Source of the DNA: CAVPLM01 sp963713545
GTDB lineage: Bacteria > Actinomycetota > Thermoleophilia > RBG-16-64-13
NCBI GenBank assembly: GCA_963713545.1
Contig: CAVQME010000007.1
Span: 19,535 to 83,534, forward strand
Reading direction: 5' to 3'
DNA: 64,000 nt
The translations under genes were made by a program, and so were the position numbers. This document shows positions 34,785 to 42,393 of the stretch, in pieces; position 1 is the stretch's first letter, and the number at the start of each line of letters is the position of its first letter. The notes under the pieces were generated by a model. It was not told the origin of the DNA, ran no database searches, and worked only from the letters and a program-made list of their open reading frames with translations.

Positions 34785-35708
34785 TCAGCGCAAGACAGGT
34801 TCCTTCTCCAGCACTCGTTTGATCGCCTCCTCGTATCCCATCGGTTCGAAATCGAACAAATCGCGGGCCAAAGGACTCTGCACCACCACTTCGGTCCTCA
34901 GTCCCTCGATGAGAGGCCGGGCGATCGACGACGGGATGGGGGTAGTCAGCGCGACCCAGTAGGAGGAGAGACCCGGGGTGAGCAGCGGCACCGGGATCAG
35001 TTCCCGCCGCAGGCCGCGGAGACGGGCATAAGTCGTGATCATGTCGCCATAGGTGACCACGTCGGCTCCCCCGATCTCGACGATCTTGCCGGCCGAATCG
35101 GGTCGGCCCAGGGCATCCACCAGATAGCGGAGGACGTCCTCCTCCGCGATCGGCTGGATGCGCGTGCTCACCCATCTCGGGGTGATCATCGCCGGGAGAC
35201 GCTCGGTCAGGTGGCGGACCATGCGGAAGGAGATGCTGCCGGCCCCGACGATCACCGCTGCCCGGAACTCGGTTACGGGGACGCCGCCGGCCGCCAGGAC
35301 CCGGCCCACTTCCTGCCGGCTGGCCAGATGTTCGGAGAGCCCCGCTTTCTCGTCGCCGAGACCTCCCAGGTAGATGATCCGCCCGACGCTCTGTTCCCGA
35401 GCCACTAGGGCGAAGTTGGAGGCGGCATGACGATCGTGCCGGGCGAAATCGGGACCGGACCCCCTTCCCATCGAATGCACGAGGTAGTATGCGGCGTCAA
35501 TCCCGACCAGAGCCGGAGGGAGGGAGTCGACGTCGAGGACGTCGCCCTCGACCAGGTCGACCTGACCCATCCAACCCGGTGCCGGCTCCGCCCGGGAGAG
35601 CCTCGCCCGGTTTCGCACGAGGCAGCGCACGGAGTGGCCCTCCTCGAGTAAACGCGCGACTATCAGACCCCCGATGTAACCTGTGGGCCCGGTCACGAGG
35701 ATGCGCAT
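34785..35708 (-). CDS. NAD(P)H-binding reductase of the atypical SDR type
   Basis: A 307-residue protein beginning MRILVTGPTGYIGG, a Rossmann loop of the NmrA/complex I NDUFA9-like SDR group; RIIYLGGLGD and the VTEFRAAVIVGAGSISF segment are typical of these. The classical YxxxK pair is not obvious, common for atypical members. GGAGG lies upstream; GTG 35711 would have better spacing than ATG 35708. The longer frame to 36062 overlaps the molbindin gene and is not coding. It follows the molbindin gene by 35 bases on the same strand. Substrate unknown. Confidence 0.88.
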   Translation of the reverse strand: MRILVTGPTGYIGGLIVARLLEEGHSVRCLVRNRARLSRAEPAPGWMGQVDLVEGDVLDVDSLPPALVGIDAAYYLVHSMGRGSGPDFARHDRHAASNFALVAREQSVGRIIYLGGLGDEKAGLSEHLASRQEVGRVLAAGGVPVTEFRAAVIVGAGSISFRMVRHLTERLPAMITPRWVSTRIQPIAEEDVLRYLVDALGRPDSAGKIVEIGGADVVTYGDMITTYARLRGLRRELIPVPLLTPGLSSYWVALTTPIPSSIARPLIEGLRTEVVVQSPLARDLFDFEPMGYEEAIKRVLEKEPVLR

Positions 35709-35743
35709 CACAAGCAAAGGCCTCCTACCGAGCCCATCCGGGC

Positions 35744-35953
35744 CTAATCGACCGCGATCATCACGTTGCTGGCCTTGACCACCGCGTAAGCCTCGGAGCC
35801 CGCCGCCAACTTCAGGTCTTCCGCGGAGTGCTTGGTGATGATCGAGACCAACTCGACGCCCCCGGGGAGTTCTAGCACCACCTCGGAGTTGACCGCACCA
35901 TGCGTCACGCTCTTGACGGTCCCCTTGAGCACATTTCTGGCGCTGATCTTCAT
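35744..35953 (-). CDS. Molbindin (Mop/TOBE domain molybdate-binding protein)
   Basis: A 69-residue single TOBE domain: MKISARNVLKGTVKSVTHGAVNSEVVLEL and ITKHSAEDLKLAAGSEAYAVVKASNVMI are the molbindin signatures. GGAGG precedes ATG 35953 by five bases, which rules out the 11-residue extension. Such proteins assemble into hexamers that store molybdate or tungstate in the cytoplasm, in keeping with the two molybdoenzymes in the window. No Mod transporter is adjacent. Confidence 0.94.
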   Translation of the reverse strand: MKISARNVLKGTVKSVTHGAVNSEVVLELPGGVELVSIITKHSAEDLKLAAGSEAYAVVKASNVMIAVD

Positions 35954-36078
35954 CGCTTCCTCCCTGTCCAGTATCTCGAGCGACACGTTTTGCCCGGCAG
36001 CGTAATCGCCGGGCGGTCTTAGACCTATGTCCGGGTACGTACCCGCACGTGCCCCGTGGCATGCGCGCCTAGTTATCG

Positions 36079-36107
36079 GTGACGCGTCATGACGGCTCTG
36101 CTAGAAT
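36079..36107 (+). promoter_or_regulatory. Promoter for the tRNA pair
   Basis: GTGACG (36079-36084) and TAGAAT (36102-36107) with a 17-base spacer predict a start near 36114, 32 bases before tRNA-Ser. Confidence 0.5.
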
Positions 36108-36145
36108 TATCGCTCGCTGAGGCGGCGGGCCTCGCCGTCGTTCTA

Positions 36146-36239
36146 GGAGAAGTGGCCGAGAGGCTGAAGGCGCTCGCCTGCTAAGCGAGTGAAGGAGTGA
36201 ATTCTCCTTTCGAGGGTTCGAATCCCTCCTTCTCCGCCA
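36146..36239 (+). tRNA. tRNA-Ser (GCT)
   Basis: Acceptor GGAGAAG pairs with CTTCTCC (36229-36235); discriminator G and an encoded CCA follow. The anticodon loop holds GCT, the variable arm is long (class II), and the T-loop reads TTCGAATC. Confidence 0.97.
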
Positions 36240-36243
36240 GTGT

Positions 36244-36317
36244 GCGCCTGTAGCTCAGTTGGATAGAGCGTTGGTCTACGAAACCAAAGGTCGCGCGTTC
36301 GAGTCGCGCCAGGCGCA
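36244..36317 (+). tRNA. tRNA-Arg (ACG)
   Basis: Acceptor GCGCCTG pairs with CAGGCGC (36310-36316), discriminator A. The anticodon loop CTACGAA gives ACG (A34 is normally changed to inosine by TadA, encoded at 57649). The CCA is not fully encoded (CCT in the DNA). It lies four bases after tRNA-Ser and marks the left edge of a compositionally different region. Confidence 0.96.
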
Positions 36318-36679
36318 CCTAGGACTCCCTGCATATATCGGGCTTTTTGTTGTTCGGGGATGCCCTGAAAAAGTCGAGGCAATGGGGTGGTTGCGACCAA
36401 ATTGCGACCCGATTCGCCGAAACCCATGGCCGAATGCCCTTGATCTCAGCCACCTCGCCGCTCATGCTAGTAACTGATGAGCATCCCGAGAAGTACACTG
36501 GTTCTCTCGTCTGGGATGTCCGGAAGCCCCTACTTGATGGGACGGTCTCGCGGATTCTCCTGTGACGAAGGGGCGACGCCGTTCGAGGCGCTTCTCAAGG
36601 CTTAGCTTTCAACAGCCGCCCCGAGGAATCACTGGGCATTTGCCACCCCATAAAGTGTGATAGGTCATCGATGCACGGA
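36318..36679. other. 362-base gap after tRNA-Arg, no supported gene
   Basis: Short frames here lack ribosome-binding sites or family resemblance. The position (3' of a tRNA gene, before AT-rich genes) is where an integrase gene or its remains would be expected, but I find no integrase motif. Confidence 0.5.
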
Positions 36680-37099
36680 TTATGACTCCGTACCAGGGTG
36701 CGCTTGACGGTCATTACAGTTTTCCACTATCAGCGTCATTCCCCTGATATCAACCACTCTTGTTTTGTCGCCTTTTTTTGAAGGATACATGGGATTTCTT
36801 ATTTCAGCTTTCCATAGCTCGCCTTTTACTCTCACATATCCAGCCGGGTTGAGCCCGTTTATTACGGTCGTCTCCAGACCAATTAGTTCTCTTATAGGAT
36901 TATTATCATAGAAGGCATAAGACCTCCATACCTTAAAATAGATTATTATATCCTTAAGTATCCATATCGAAATAATGATGATGGTTATCCATTTATTGAT
37001 ACTTATAAATTGACTAATCACAATCAGCGCACAGACTACGAGAGCCAGCTCTGCCAGATGAATAAAGACATATTTGAGAATGACCTTTGAGTTAAACAA
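36680..37099 (-). CDS. NfeD-like membrane protein, AT-rich
   Basis: A 139-residue protein with two membrane helices (ILKYVFIHLAELALVVCALIVI and ITIIIISIWILKDIIIYF) and a C-terminal OB-fold typical of NfeD: GLETTVINGLNPAGYVRVKGELWKAE and VVDIRGMTLIVEN. Its base composition is far more AT-rich than all neighbours, with codons such as ATA and AAA, pointing to horizontal origin. The start is TTG; confidence in the exact start is low. The usual partner, a stomatin/SPFH gene, is absent. It lies downstream of the DUF362 gene on the same strand. Confidence 0.8.
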   Translation of the reverse strand: MFNSKVILKYVFIHLAELALVVCALIVISQFISINKWITIIIISIWILKDIIIYFKVWRSYAFYDNNPIRELIGLETTVINGLNPAGYVRVKGELWKAEIRNPMYPSKKGDKTRVVDIRGMTLIVENCNDRQAHPGTES

Positions 37100-37230
37100 T
37101 TTAAGACTGACATCCCTTTGGGCGGTCCAGTTGATAGATAGCCAATGAATGAACCATGCGAGAATGGTACCCTTAGTTGCCCTTTAGTGTCCTTCGGGGA
37201 ACAGGTGCTCCCAGTCACATGGGCTACCAA

Positions 37231-38145
37231 TCACTCCTCCGTGAGAATGCCTTCAATCTGGTCGACAGCCTGTCTGCTCTGGTCATCCAACGGGGTCAGT
37301 TTTATCGCTGAGGCGGACACGGCTCCTACTCCAAGTTCTGCTGCTCTCCGTATCTGGTCCAGCTGAAAAACCGGTTTCTTCGAGAGACTTGATGCGCCGA
37401 ACCTTCTTAGAATCGCCACTCCGACTGCGTCGATGGCTACTCTGTCTCTGCTCACGAGCATAAGTCCTGGCTCGACCTCCGTGCCTTTGTCCGGACCTCC
37501 ACTGACAAAGGCCTCGGTTGCATCCATGACCACCAGGTCAGCGTTGTAGAACTTGTTGATTTCGGCAACCATCAGCCTCTGGTAAGGAGACCCGTGAAGC
37601 TCCCACATGTAGTTGTACACGCCCCCGGGCACGCTCTTAGCCACCAAGCCGACAGAATTCTTAAGAGACATGGTGAAATGACCGCCGAATCTGTGAGTCT
37701 TGAGACAGCAGGTCTGAACTACGATGTCCGCATCAAGAAAGACCTTCGAAAGGTAGAATCCTTTAAGCCAGTGGGTCCCTCCCCGCTCGATCTTAACCCA
37801 GTTTTCCTTCGGCTCTTCATCCAGAACGACAACCTTGAAGCCTAACTGTTTAGAGAGGTCGAAGATGCCGAGCTGCTCCAAGGTCTCGCGGGTGTCTCCC
37901 ATGCCGCTTCTTTCGGCTACAGTGACGTTCTCTACTCCAGCCGCCTTGAGCACATTCACTATGGCCCCAAGGGTGTCAGGATGAGTTGAGGCGGGGAAGG
38001 GGTCGGCGCTGTTGAAATTCGCTTTCAAGGCCACACTCTTTCCAAAGAAACCAGCCAAGTCATTCTGGCTGACTAGGCTTCTGACTGCCGCCTCTCTGTT
38101 TGAGGAGCCAACCAAAAAGACTTCTGAGGTGTCTGCGGAACTCAT
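37231..38145 (-). CDS. DUF362 domain protein (cytoplasmic type)
   Basis: A 304-residue protein with no signal peptide, unlike the DUF362 lipoprotein at 15566. Conserved blocks are VALKANFNSADPFPASTHPDTLGAIV, CLKTHRFGGHFTMSLKNSVGL and VSRDRVAIDAVGVAILRRFG. Its G+C content is lower than that of the surrounding core genes. The ATG at 38145 overlaps the stop of a 19-codon frame as ATGA, and that in turn overlaps a 36-codon frame (38198-38308), so it may be the last member of a coupled series whose earlier members are decayed or tiny. Function unknown. Confidence 0.85.
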   Translation of the reverse strand: MSSADTSEVFLVGSSNREAAVRSLVSQNDLAGFFGKSVALKANFNSADPFPASTHPDTLGAIVNVLKAAGVENVTVAERSGMGDTRETLEQLGIFDLSKQLGFKVVVLDEEPKENWVKIERGGTHWLKGFYLSKVFLDADIVVQTCCLKTHRFGGHFTMSLKNSVGLVAKSVPGGVYNYMWELHGSPYQRLMVAEINKFYNADLVVMDATEAFVSGGPDKGTEVEPGLMLVSRDRVAIDAVGVAILRRFGASSLSKKPVFQLDQIRRAAELGVGAVSASAIKLTPLDDQSRQAVDQIEGILTEE

Positions 38146-38353
38146 GGCACCATGCCCCCGATGATCAGGAAGACCGGATGCCCGATTCTTCTAAGGCTCA
38201 TCGCTCCAGGACCTCTTCGATTCTGTGGACTCCTACATCATCCATCATGGCCTCGGAAGGGTCGGCATCGTCTAGAGCTTTGTCATACCCACGGTTAGCA
38301 ATAATCACCCCTCAGAATCGTTGACTTCTCGGACCCCACAAGGTGCAAGAAGA

Positions 38354-38377
38354 ACGGAGGCCCTGAAGGACCTCCGT
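38354..38377 (-). terminator. Rho-independent terminator on the minus strand
   Basis: ACGGAGG and CCTCCGT (38371-38377 and 38354-38360) form a stem followed on the minus strand by TTCTTCTTG. It could end transcription from the DUF3592-type gene at 38605 before the DUF362 gene. Confidence 0.6.
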
Positions 38378-38516
38378 CAGTTGGATTGAGCTCCTGGGCG
38401 CCGCCACGTCTTCGGTCCAGGTGTTCAGGAGCGTTTCAGGTTGACGGTGCGAACATATCCCCACGGAGTCACACGTCATTGCTCGACCCCCCTCCTTTGA
38501 GCTGTGACCCCCAAGT

Positions 38517-38559
38517 GCCCCACAGTGTCTGGGTCGAACGGGGTTAGACACTGTGGGGC
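38517..38559. repeat. 14-bp perfect inverted repeat with 15-bp spacer
   Basis: GCCCCACAGTGTCT (38517-38530) and AGACACTGTGGGGC (38546-38559). It may be a hairpin terminator for the minus strand, an operator, or the end of a small mobile element; no transposase is near. Confidence 0.7.
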
Positions 38560-38604
38560 GTCCATGCATGAGAGTTCTGTGCCCAGCTCTTGAAAGAGAA
38601 CCCG

Positions 38605-39186
38605 CTAATTCGCGAATGGTTCCACTATGGCCACCCGCTTGGGCTTGGCCGGGTCGTAGCGCACGACGACCCCCGCCCCCGGCTGCAGGGCAAGCTGCGC
38701 AGACTCGGTGAAGAACTGGGTCGTTCGCGCACAGTACGGCCAACCGCCCTCTGGGCACACCTCGAGTTCGCAGGCCAGCTGACGTTCGACGCCTCCACGC
38801 CCCAGGGCTTGTCTCTGTTCGCCGGTCTTTTCCACCCGCACCACGGTAGCCTCCGCCGGGGTGCCGTTCTCTAACACCTTCTGCGCTCTCCAGGCCGGGA
38901 GCAGCGTGACCACCAGGGCGGCGACGCACACGAAGAGCGCGGCCATGCCTATCGACAGCAGGAAGCGCCAGAGGGGAAACAGCTGCTCACCAGTCAATCC
39001 GGCGAGGCGGTGTTGCAGTCCGGCAGGCAGGTCCACGTTGTTGCTCCACCAAGCGAAATCAGAAGTGCTGACCGTGGGCTGGCTAGTCCAGTAACGCACG
39101 CTGACCGTGGGCTGGCCAATCCAGTAACCCACCCAGCCGCCTATAAGGCCGCAGATAACGACGATGCTGTACGACGCCCTCCTCAT
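38605..39186 (-). CDS. DUF3592-like membrane protein
   Basis: A 193-residue protein from ATG 39186. Two membrane helices (SIVVICGLIGGWVGYWIG and FLLSIGMAALFVCVAALVVTLLP) flank an extracytoplasmic segment that includes a short tandem repeat (QPTVSVRYWTSQPTVST) encoded by a duplicated CTGACCGTGGGCTGG. The C-terminal part (NGTPAEATVVRVEKTGEQ..VVRYDPAKPKRVAI) matches the DUF3592 beta-domain pattern. Function unknown. It lies in the accessory region after the tRNAs. Confidence 0.7.
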   Translation of the reverse strand: MRRASYSIVVICGLIGGWVGYWIGQPTVSVRYWTSQPTVSTSDFAWWSNNVDLPAGLQHRLAGLTGEQLFPLWRFLLSIGMAALFVCVAALVVTLLPAWRAQKVLENGTPAEATVVRVEKTGEQRQALGRGGVERQLACELEVCPEGGWPYCARTTQFFTESAQLALQPGAGVVVRYDPAKPKRVAIVEPFAN

Positions 39187-39247
39187 GATGCACACGCCTT
39201 CATCCAACCCCTTGCCCCTGTCGAGCCGGATGCGGGTCAGTGCCAAC

Positions 39248-39469
39248 CTACTTGTACTGCGACGTCCCTGTAAACGTGAACCCGCTACCGGTGGAGGAGA
39301 ACTCGCCTTCCATATGGACGGTTCTGGTGATGGTGTTGGCGCCTTCCGTATGGAGAGTTCCGGTGATGGTGTTGGCCGGATTGGCCGGATTGGCCCCGGT
39401 GAAGCCTGCGAGTAGTGCGACCAAGATTAGGGTGAGTGCGACCAGAAGGAGCGTTTTCTCGGCTTTCAC
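39248..39469 (-). CDS. Small secreted protein
   Basis: A 73-residue ORF. GTG 39469 has GAGGAGGAGG at good spacing, better than the GTG at 39478. A strong signal sequence (LLLVALTLILVALLAGFTGA) is followed by NPANPAN and two similar beta-type segments (TITGTLHTEGAN, TITRTVHMEGE). No family recognised; likely exported. Confidence 0.6.
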   Translation of the reverse strand: MKAEKTLLLVALTLILVALLAGFTGANPANPANTITGTLHTEGANTITRTVHMEGEFSSTGSGFTFTGTSQYK

Positions 39470-39667
39470 GGGACGCACCTCCTCCTCGGGCAGAATCGGT
39501 GTCCGTACGGAGCGATGCGCGGGCGGCAGCCTCGTGCAAGGCCCCGTGCCGGTGGCCTCCCCGAGCGCTATGTGGGGAGGATTCCTTACTCCCCTTCTAG
39601 CATCATTGTAGGCCGATGTCCGCTGAGGTCAATCGGCACCGCGACCACGTGCTGGGCCCGACCTGAA

Positions 39668-39952
39668 CTAGGCCCCCTCACTCACGGGCCGCTTGAAGAT
39701 CAGCGTGCAGGCGATCGTCCTGACCCCATGCGAAGCCGTACCCGATCTGGTCCCCTCGGACCACAGATCGCTGGGTATTACGCCGGCCAGCTCCCAACCC
39801 TCTTTCCCAAGTTCTTGCAGCCCTGTGTCGAGCAGCTTCTTGCCCGTTGAAACGGTTCCGACCTCCCAGGGGCTGTAGGTCCAGCTGTAGCCGAAGTCTT
39901 CTTTGGTTCCGGTGCGCTCCAAAGGGACGCACTTGTATTCCCATGTGGCCAT
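39668..39952 (-). CDS. DUF4177-like small protein
   Basis: A 94-residue protein with GGAGG five bases before ATG. WEYKCVPLERT at the start and LQELGKEGWELAGVIP, then TLIFKRP at the end, follow the DUF4177 pattern (a small domain of unknown function with a conserved GWEL). Cytoplasmic; no partner visible. Confidence 0.75.
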   Translation of the reverse strand: MATWEYKCVPLERTGTKEDFGYSWTYSPWEVGTVSTGKKLLDTGLQELGKEGWELAGVIPSDLWSEGTRSGTASHGVRTIACTLIFKRPVSEGA

Positions 39953-40078
39953 CGTGCCCTCCGAGCGTGGCGTAGCGAGGTGCCGGGCAGATAGTACAAC
40001 TGAAGTGCCCTCAATGGGTATACCAATCCCTCCCCCATCTGGCGCAGGAGAGTCCCCGGCTGCTAGAGATGGCCGGCA

Positions 40079-40273
40079 TCATGAGGCCACGCGCTCGAGC
40101 CGCTCGGCGATCCACATCTTGATGAGCGACTGCCTGGTCACACCGAGACGGTCCGCTTCGCGATCGAGCGATTCGACCATCCACGCGGGGAAGTCGACGT
40201 TCACGGTGGTCGCACGGGTGAGTGGGAGACATTGATGAGGGCTATCGGCCCATGAGTTGCGGAACACCAGCAT
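40079..40273 (-). CDS. Ribbon-helix-helix antitoxin-like protein (BrnA/CopG type), orphan
   Basis: A 64-codon frame whose TVNVDFPAWMVESLDREADRLGVTRQSLIKMWIAERLE is the DNA-binding core of BrnA-type antitoxins. The first 20 residues do not resemble the family and the true start may be GTG 40204, with no visible ribosome-binding site. No BrnT-type toxin is adjacent; upstream on the same strand is a MazF-type toxin that already has its own antitoxin. It may be a leftover of a decayed module or an extra regulator. Confidence 0.65.
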   Translation of the reverse strand: MLVFRNSWADSPHQCLPLTRATTVNVDFPAWMVESLDREADRLGVTRQSLIKMWIAERLERVAS

Positions 40274-40290
40274 CGCTCGTGTCGGTCTGC

Positions 40291-40632
40291 CTAGCGACCG
40301 AGAACGACCTCGATGCCGGAGAGCACCAACTCGAGCTTCTTGTCAGGTAGCTTGCCCACCAGATCGGTGAGTGTGTTCCGATCCAGCGTCACAGGCTGAG
40401 AGACGTTTGCCACGGAATCCCTGGGGAGTCCGGTCAGATCCGCAGCCAGGAGCACGTTACCGGGAGCATCGGCCCATCGCGGGTTGCTTGTGAGCGGGAC
40501 ACAGACGACTGTGCCGATCCGGCTGCGATTGAAGGCGTCGCACTGCACCACAACCACCGGGCGACGATAGCCGGGTTGAGAACCCGCAGGCGCACCCAGG
40601 TCCGCCCAGCACACGTCTCCCTGCGAGATCAC
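40291..40632 (-). CDS. MazF/PemK-type endoribonuclease toxin
   Basis: A 113-residue toxin. GTG 40632 overlaps the antitoxin stop as GTGA, fixing the start. The N-terminal ISQGDVCWADLG..GSQPGYRRPVVVVQ is the MazF strand-loop with the conserved Gly-Arg-Arg/Pro, and TVVCVPLTSN follows. MazF enzymes cut single-stranded RNA at short sequences and halt growth when the antitoxin is lost. Confidence 0.92.
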   Translation of the reverse strand: MISQGDVCWADLGAPAGSQPGYRRPVVVVQCDAFNRSRIGTVVCVPLTSNPRWADAPGNVLLAADLTGLPRDSVANVSQPVTLDRNTLTDLVGKLPDKKLELVLSGIEVVLGR

Positions 40633-40865
40633 CACTCCGTACGCTTCAGGGTTCTTCTGGAAGCCGCCCGAACGAAGTCGGACTCCTCTTCGGATTCCAG
40701 CACGCATATGGCGTCGAGTGCCGCGGTGATCCTGTCAGCCGAGTGGCGGGCCACGTACTCCCTCACCGCGCGGCTGTACAACTGGCTGCGAGATTGGTTG
40801 AGCTCTGCGGCCAGTACTTCGGCCGCTTGGAACAGATCGTCTGGGATGGAGATGGCGGTCTTCAT
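40629..40865 (-). CDS. Ribbon-helix-helix antitoxin of the MazF pair
   Basis: A 78-residue protein starting MKTAISIPDDLFQAAEVLAAELNQSRSQLYSRAVREYV, a CopG/MazE-type DNA-binding fold, with an acidic C-terminal tail (ESEEESDF) for toxin binding. The longer frame to 40958 crosses the promoter. The predicted transcript begins at the ATG, so the gene is probably translated from a leaderless mRNA. It is expected to repress its own promoter. Confidence 0.9.
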   Translation of the reverse strand: MKTAISIPDDLFQAAEVLAAELNQSRSQLYSRAVREYVARHSADRITAALDAICVLESEEESDFVRAASRRTLKRTEW

Positions 40866-41215
40866 ACCGCGAGTATAACCGCCGCCGCGTCCAGCGCCAA
40901 CGTGGAGCGGATGGTCGCTCTCGATCCCGATGTCAACGCGCTCTCCCACGGTACCCACTGTCGCTCAGATCCCCGCTCGCTTGTCTCCGTCCTTGGTAGG
41001 AGGACCACGAGGAACCTATGAAAGACATCGATGGACAGACTGTGCACCGCCGGGACGCACCCAGGTAGAGCCCGGCGCTAGGACCCGGCCGTGGCCTGTC
41101 TTCTTAACGCGATCGTTACGCGATCGCGGCCCGTCTGTGAAGTCCGCGGTCGAATATGGATGTGGGCAGGGTTCAAAGATGTGCGTACGGTCCCAGATCG
41201 AAGGAGGGAATTGCG
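40866..41215. other. 350-base divergent gap
   Basis: Besides the minus-strand promoter, it holds an 11-base tandem repeat (TAACGCGATCG at 41105-41115, TTACGCGATCG at 41116-41126) suited to an operator for the GerMN gene, and a 16-codon frame (41018-41068) with strong GAGGAACC ribosome-binding sequence that could be a leader peptide. Nothing else is seen. Confidence 0.45.
40872..40900 (-). promoter_or_regulatory. Leaderless promoter of the mazEF-type operon
   Basis: On the minus strand TTGGCG (40895-40900), a 17-base spacer and TATACT (40872-40877) are followed by six bases and then ATG. The transcription start would coincide with the A of ATG, and no Shine-Dalgarno sequence exists. Confidence 0.65.
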
Positions 41216-42196
41216 ATGAGACTCTCAGGTGAAGATGCATCCAAGTGGATCGCCAGGATCGGCCTGACGGCCGTGGTGCTGCTGACGATCCTAGTCGTCA
41301 CCGCAGTCGCAGCCGGCTGCGGATATGGCTCCGAGACGGAAGAGGGCGGCGGGATCAGCACCACCGAGAGCACCCAGACCACGGTCACAGAGCCCTCCGA
41401 GCAGACGACCACCACCGCGCAGGCCCCCGTAAGCACCACCATCCCCTCTTCGACCACGACCGCAGCACGCGATTCCGAGGAGACCGTGACCCTCAATGTC
41501 TACTTCGTGCGTGACGAGAAGATATGCGCAGCCGCCCGGGTCGTCCCCAAGACCCAGCAAGTCGGCGCCGCAGCGATGGAAGCGCTGCTCGAAGGTCCCA
41601 CCGCCGAGGAAGAGGCTGCGGGGGTTTTCGACGCTATCCCCGAAGGCAGCACCTTCCTCGGCCTTGAAATCGAGGACGGCATCGTCTCGGTGGATCTCTC
41701 CGAGGAATATGCGTCCGGTGGAGGCACCCTCTCCATGTCGATGCGACTGGCTCAGGTGGTCTTCACGCTCACCCAGTTCCCGACGGTGAAGGGCATCGAG
41801 TTCAAGCTCGACGGCCGACCGGTCGAGGTGTTCGGCGGTGAGGGCATCATCCTCGATCACCCAGTGGACCGCAGCGACTACGAAGAGCTTTCCCCGGCCA
41901 TCCTGGTGGAGTCGCCTACCCTGGGCAACACGGTCATTAGTCCCCTGCGGGTGACGGGAACCGCGAATACCTTCGAGGCCACCTTCAGGATCAACGTCGT
42001 CAACTGGGACGGCCTCATCATCGCCGACCAGGTCGTGACGGCTACCTCGGGCACGGGAACGCGCGGCACCTTTGATGTGACCGTCTCTTTCGAGGTCGAC
42101 CGGGAGGGCCTGGGAGCCCTGATCGTCTTTGAGAACTCGGCGAAGGACGGCTCTCCTATAAACGTGGTCGAGATCCCGCTGCAGTTGGAGAAGTAA
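41216..42196 (+). CDS. GerMN/Gmad2 domain lipoprotein
   Basis: A 326-residue exported lipoprotein. AAGGAGGG at 41201-41208 supports the start. The lipobox ends at Cys35 (AAGC), followed by a Thr-rich linker to about residue 85. A GerMN domain (NVYFVRDEKICAAARVVPKT..ALLEGPT..GSTFLGLEIEDGIVSVDLSEE) spans about 92-205; an Ig-like Gmad2 domain (ILVESPTLGNTVISPLRVTGTANTFEATF) spans about 230-325. The combination is widespread in Actinobacteria and Firmicutes; despite the name it does not require sporulation. Probably a cell-envelope structural or binding protein. Confidence 0.9.
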   Translation: MRLSGEDASKWIARIGLTAVVLLTILVVTAVAAGCGYGSETEEGGGISTTESTQTTVTEPSEQTTTTAQAPVSTTIPSSTTTAARDSEETVTLNVYFVRDEKICAAARVVPKTQQVGAAAMEALLEGPTAEEEAAGVFDAIPEGSTFLGLEIEDGIVSVDLSEEYASGGGTLSMSMRLAQVVFTLTQFPTVKGIEFKLDGRPVEVFGGEGIILDHPVDRSDYEELSPAILVESPTLGNTVISPLRVTGTANTFEATFRINVVNWDGLIIADQVVTATSGTGTRGTFDVTVSFEVDREGLGALIVFENSAKDGSPINVVEIPLQLEK

Positions 42197-42225
42197 CTCG
42201 AGGAGTGAGCCCCTATCTCGCGGCA

Positions 42226-42274
42226 GCCGCCCCTACTGGAACCCCGGCCCGCCCTGGCCGGCCCAGGGGGCGGC
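42226..42274 (+). terminator. Hairpin terminator after the GerMN gene
   Basis: GCCGCCCC (42226-42233) pairs with GGGGCGGC (42267-42274), with a smaller GGCC-rich hairpin inside. No T-run follows. Confidence 0.4.
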
Positions 42275-42301
42275 TCACCTCCACTTGATTCCCCGTTGCG
42301 A

Positions 42302-42329
42302 TTGACACCGAGTTCCTAAGGTCTATGCT
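42302..42329 (+). promoter_or_regulatory. Promoter TTGACA-N16-TATGCT
   Basis: A consensus -35 (42302-42307) and TATGCT (42324-42329) give a start near 42336, about 58 bases before the EF-Tu-domain-like gene. Confidence 0.65.
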
Positions 42330-42393
42330 GGAGCCATAGTCGGCGAGCCATGGTTGGCGGAAACGACCGTCCCCGTCCGGGAGGAGGGCTGAG

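Larger units (their letters stand above)
38146..38604. other. 459-base gap with coupled mini-frames, a terminator and an inverted repeat
   Basis: The left part holds two minus-strand mini-frames (38198-38308 from GTG, 38142-38201 from ATG) coupled to the DUF362 start. The right part holds the terminator at 38354-38377 and the inverted repeat at 38517-38559, both described separately. No larger gene is supported. Confidence 0.5.

Noticed and set aside
34530..35408. 292-codon plus-strand frame over the reductase gene
   Set aside because: Composition is that of an antisense shadow; the minus-strand reductase has clear SDR motifs.
36143..36427. 94-codon minus-strand frame across the tRNA pair (GGIRTLERR, GATRTRDLWF segments)
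   Set aside because: It is the well-known spurious translation of antisense tRNA sequence, not a protein.
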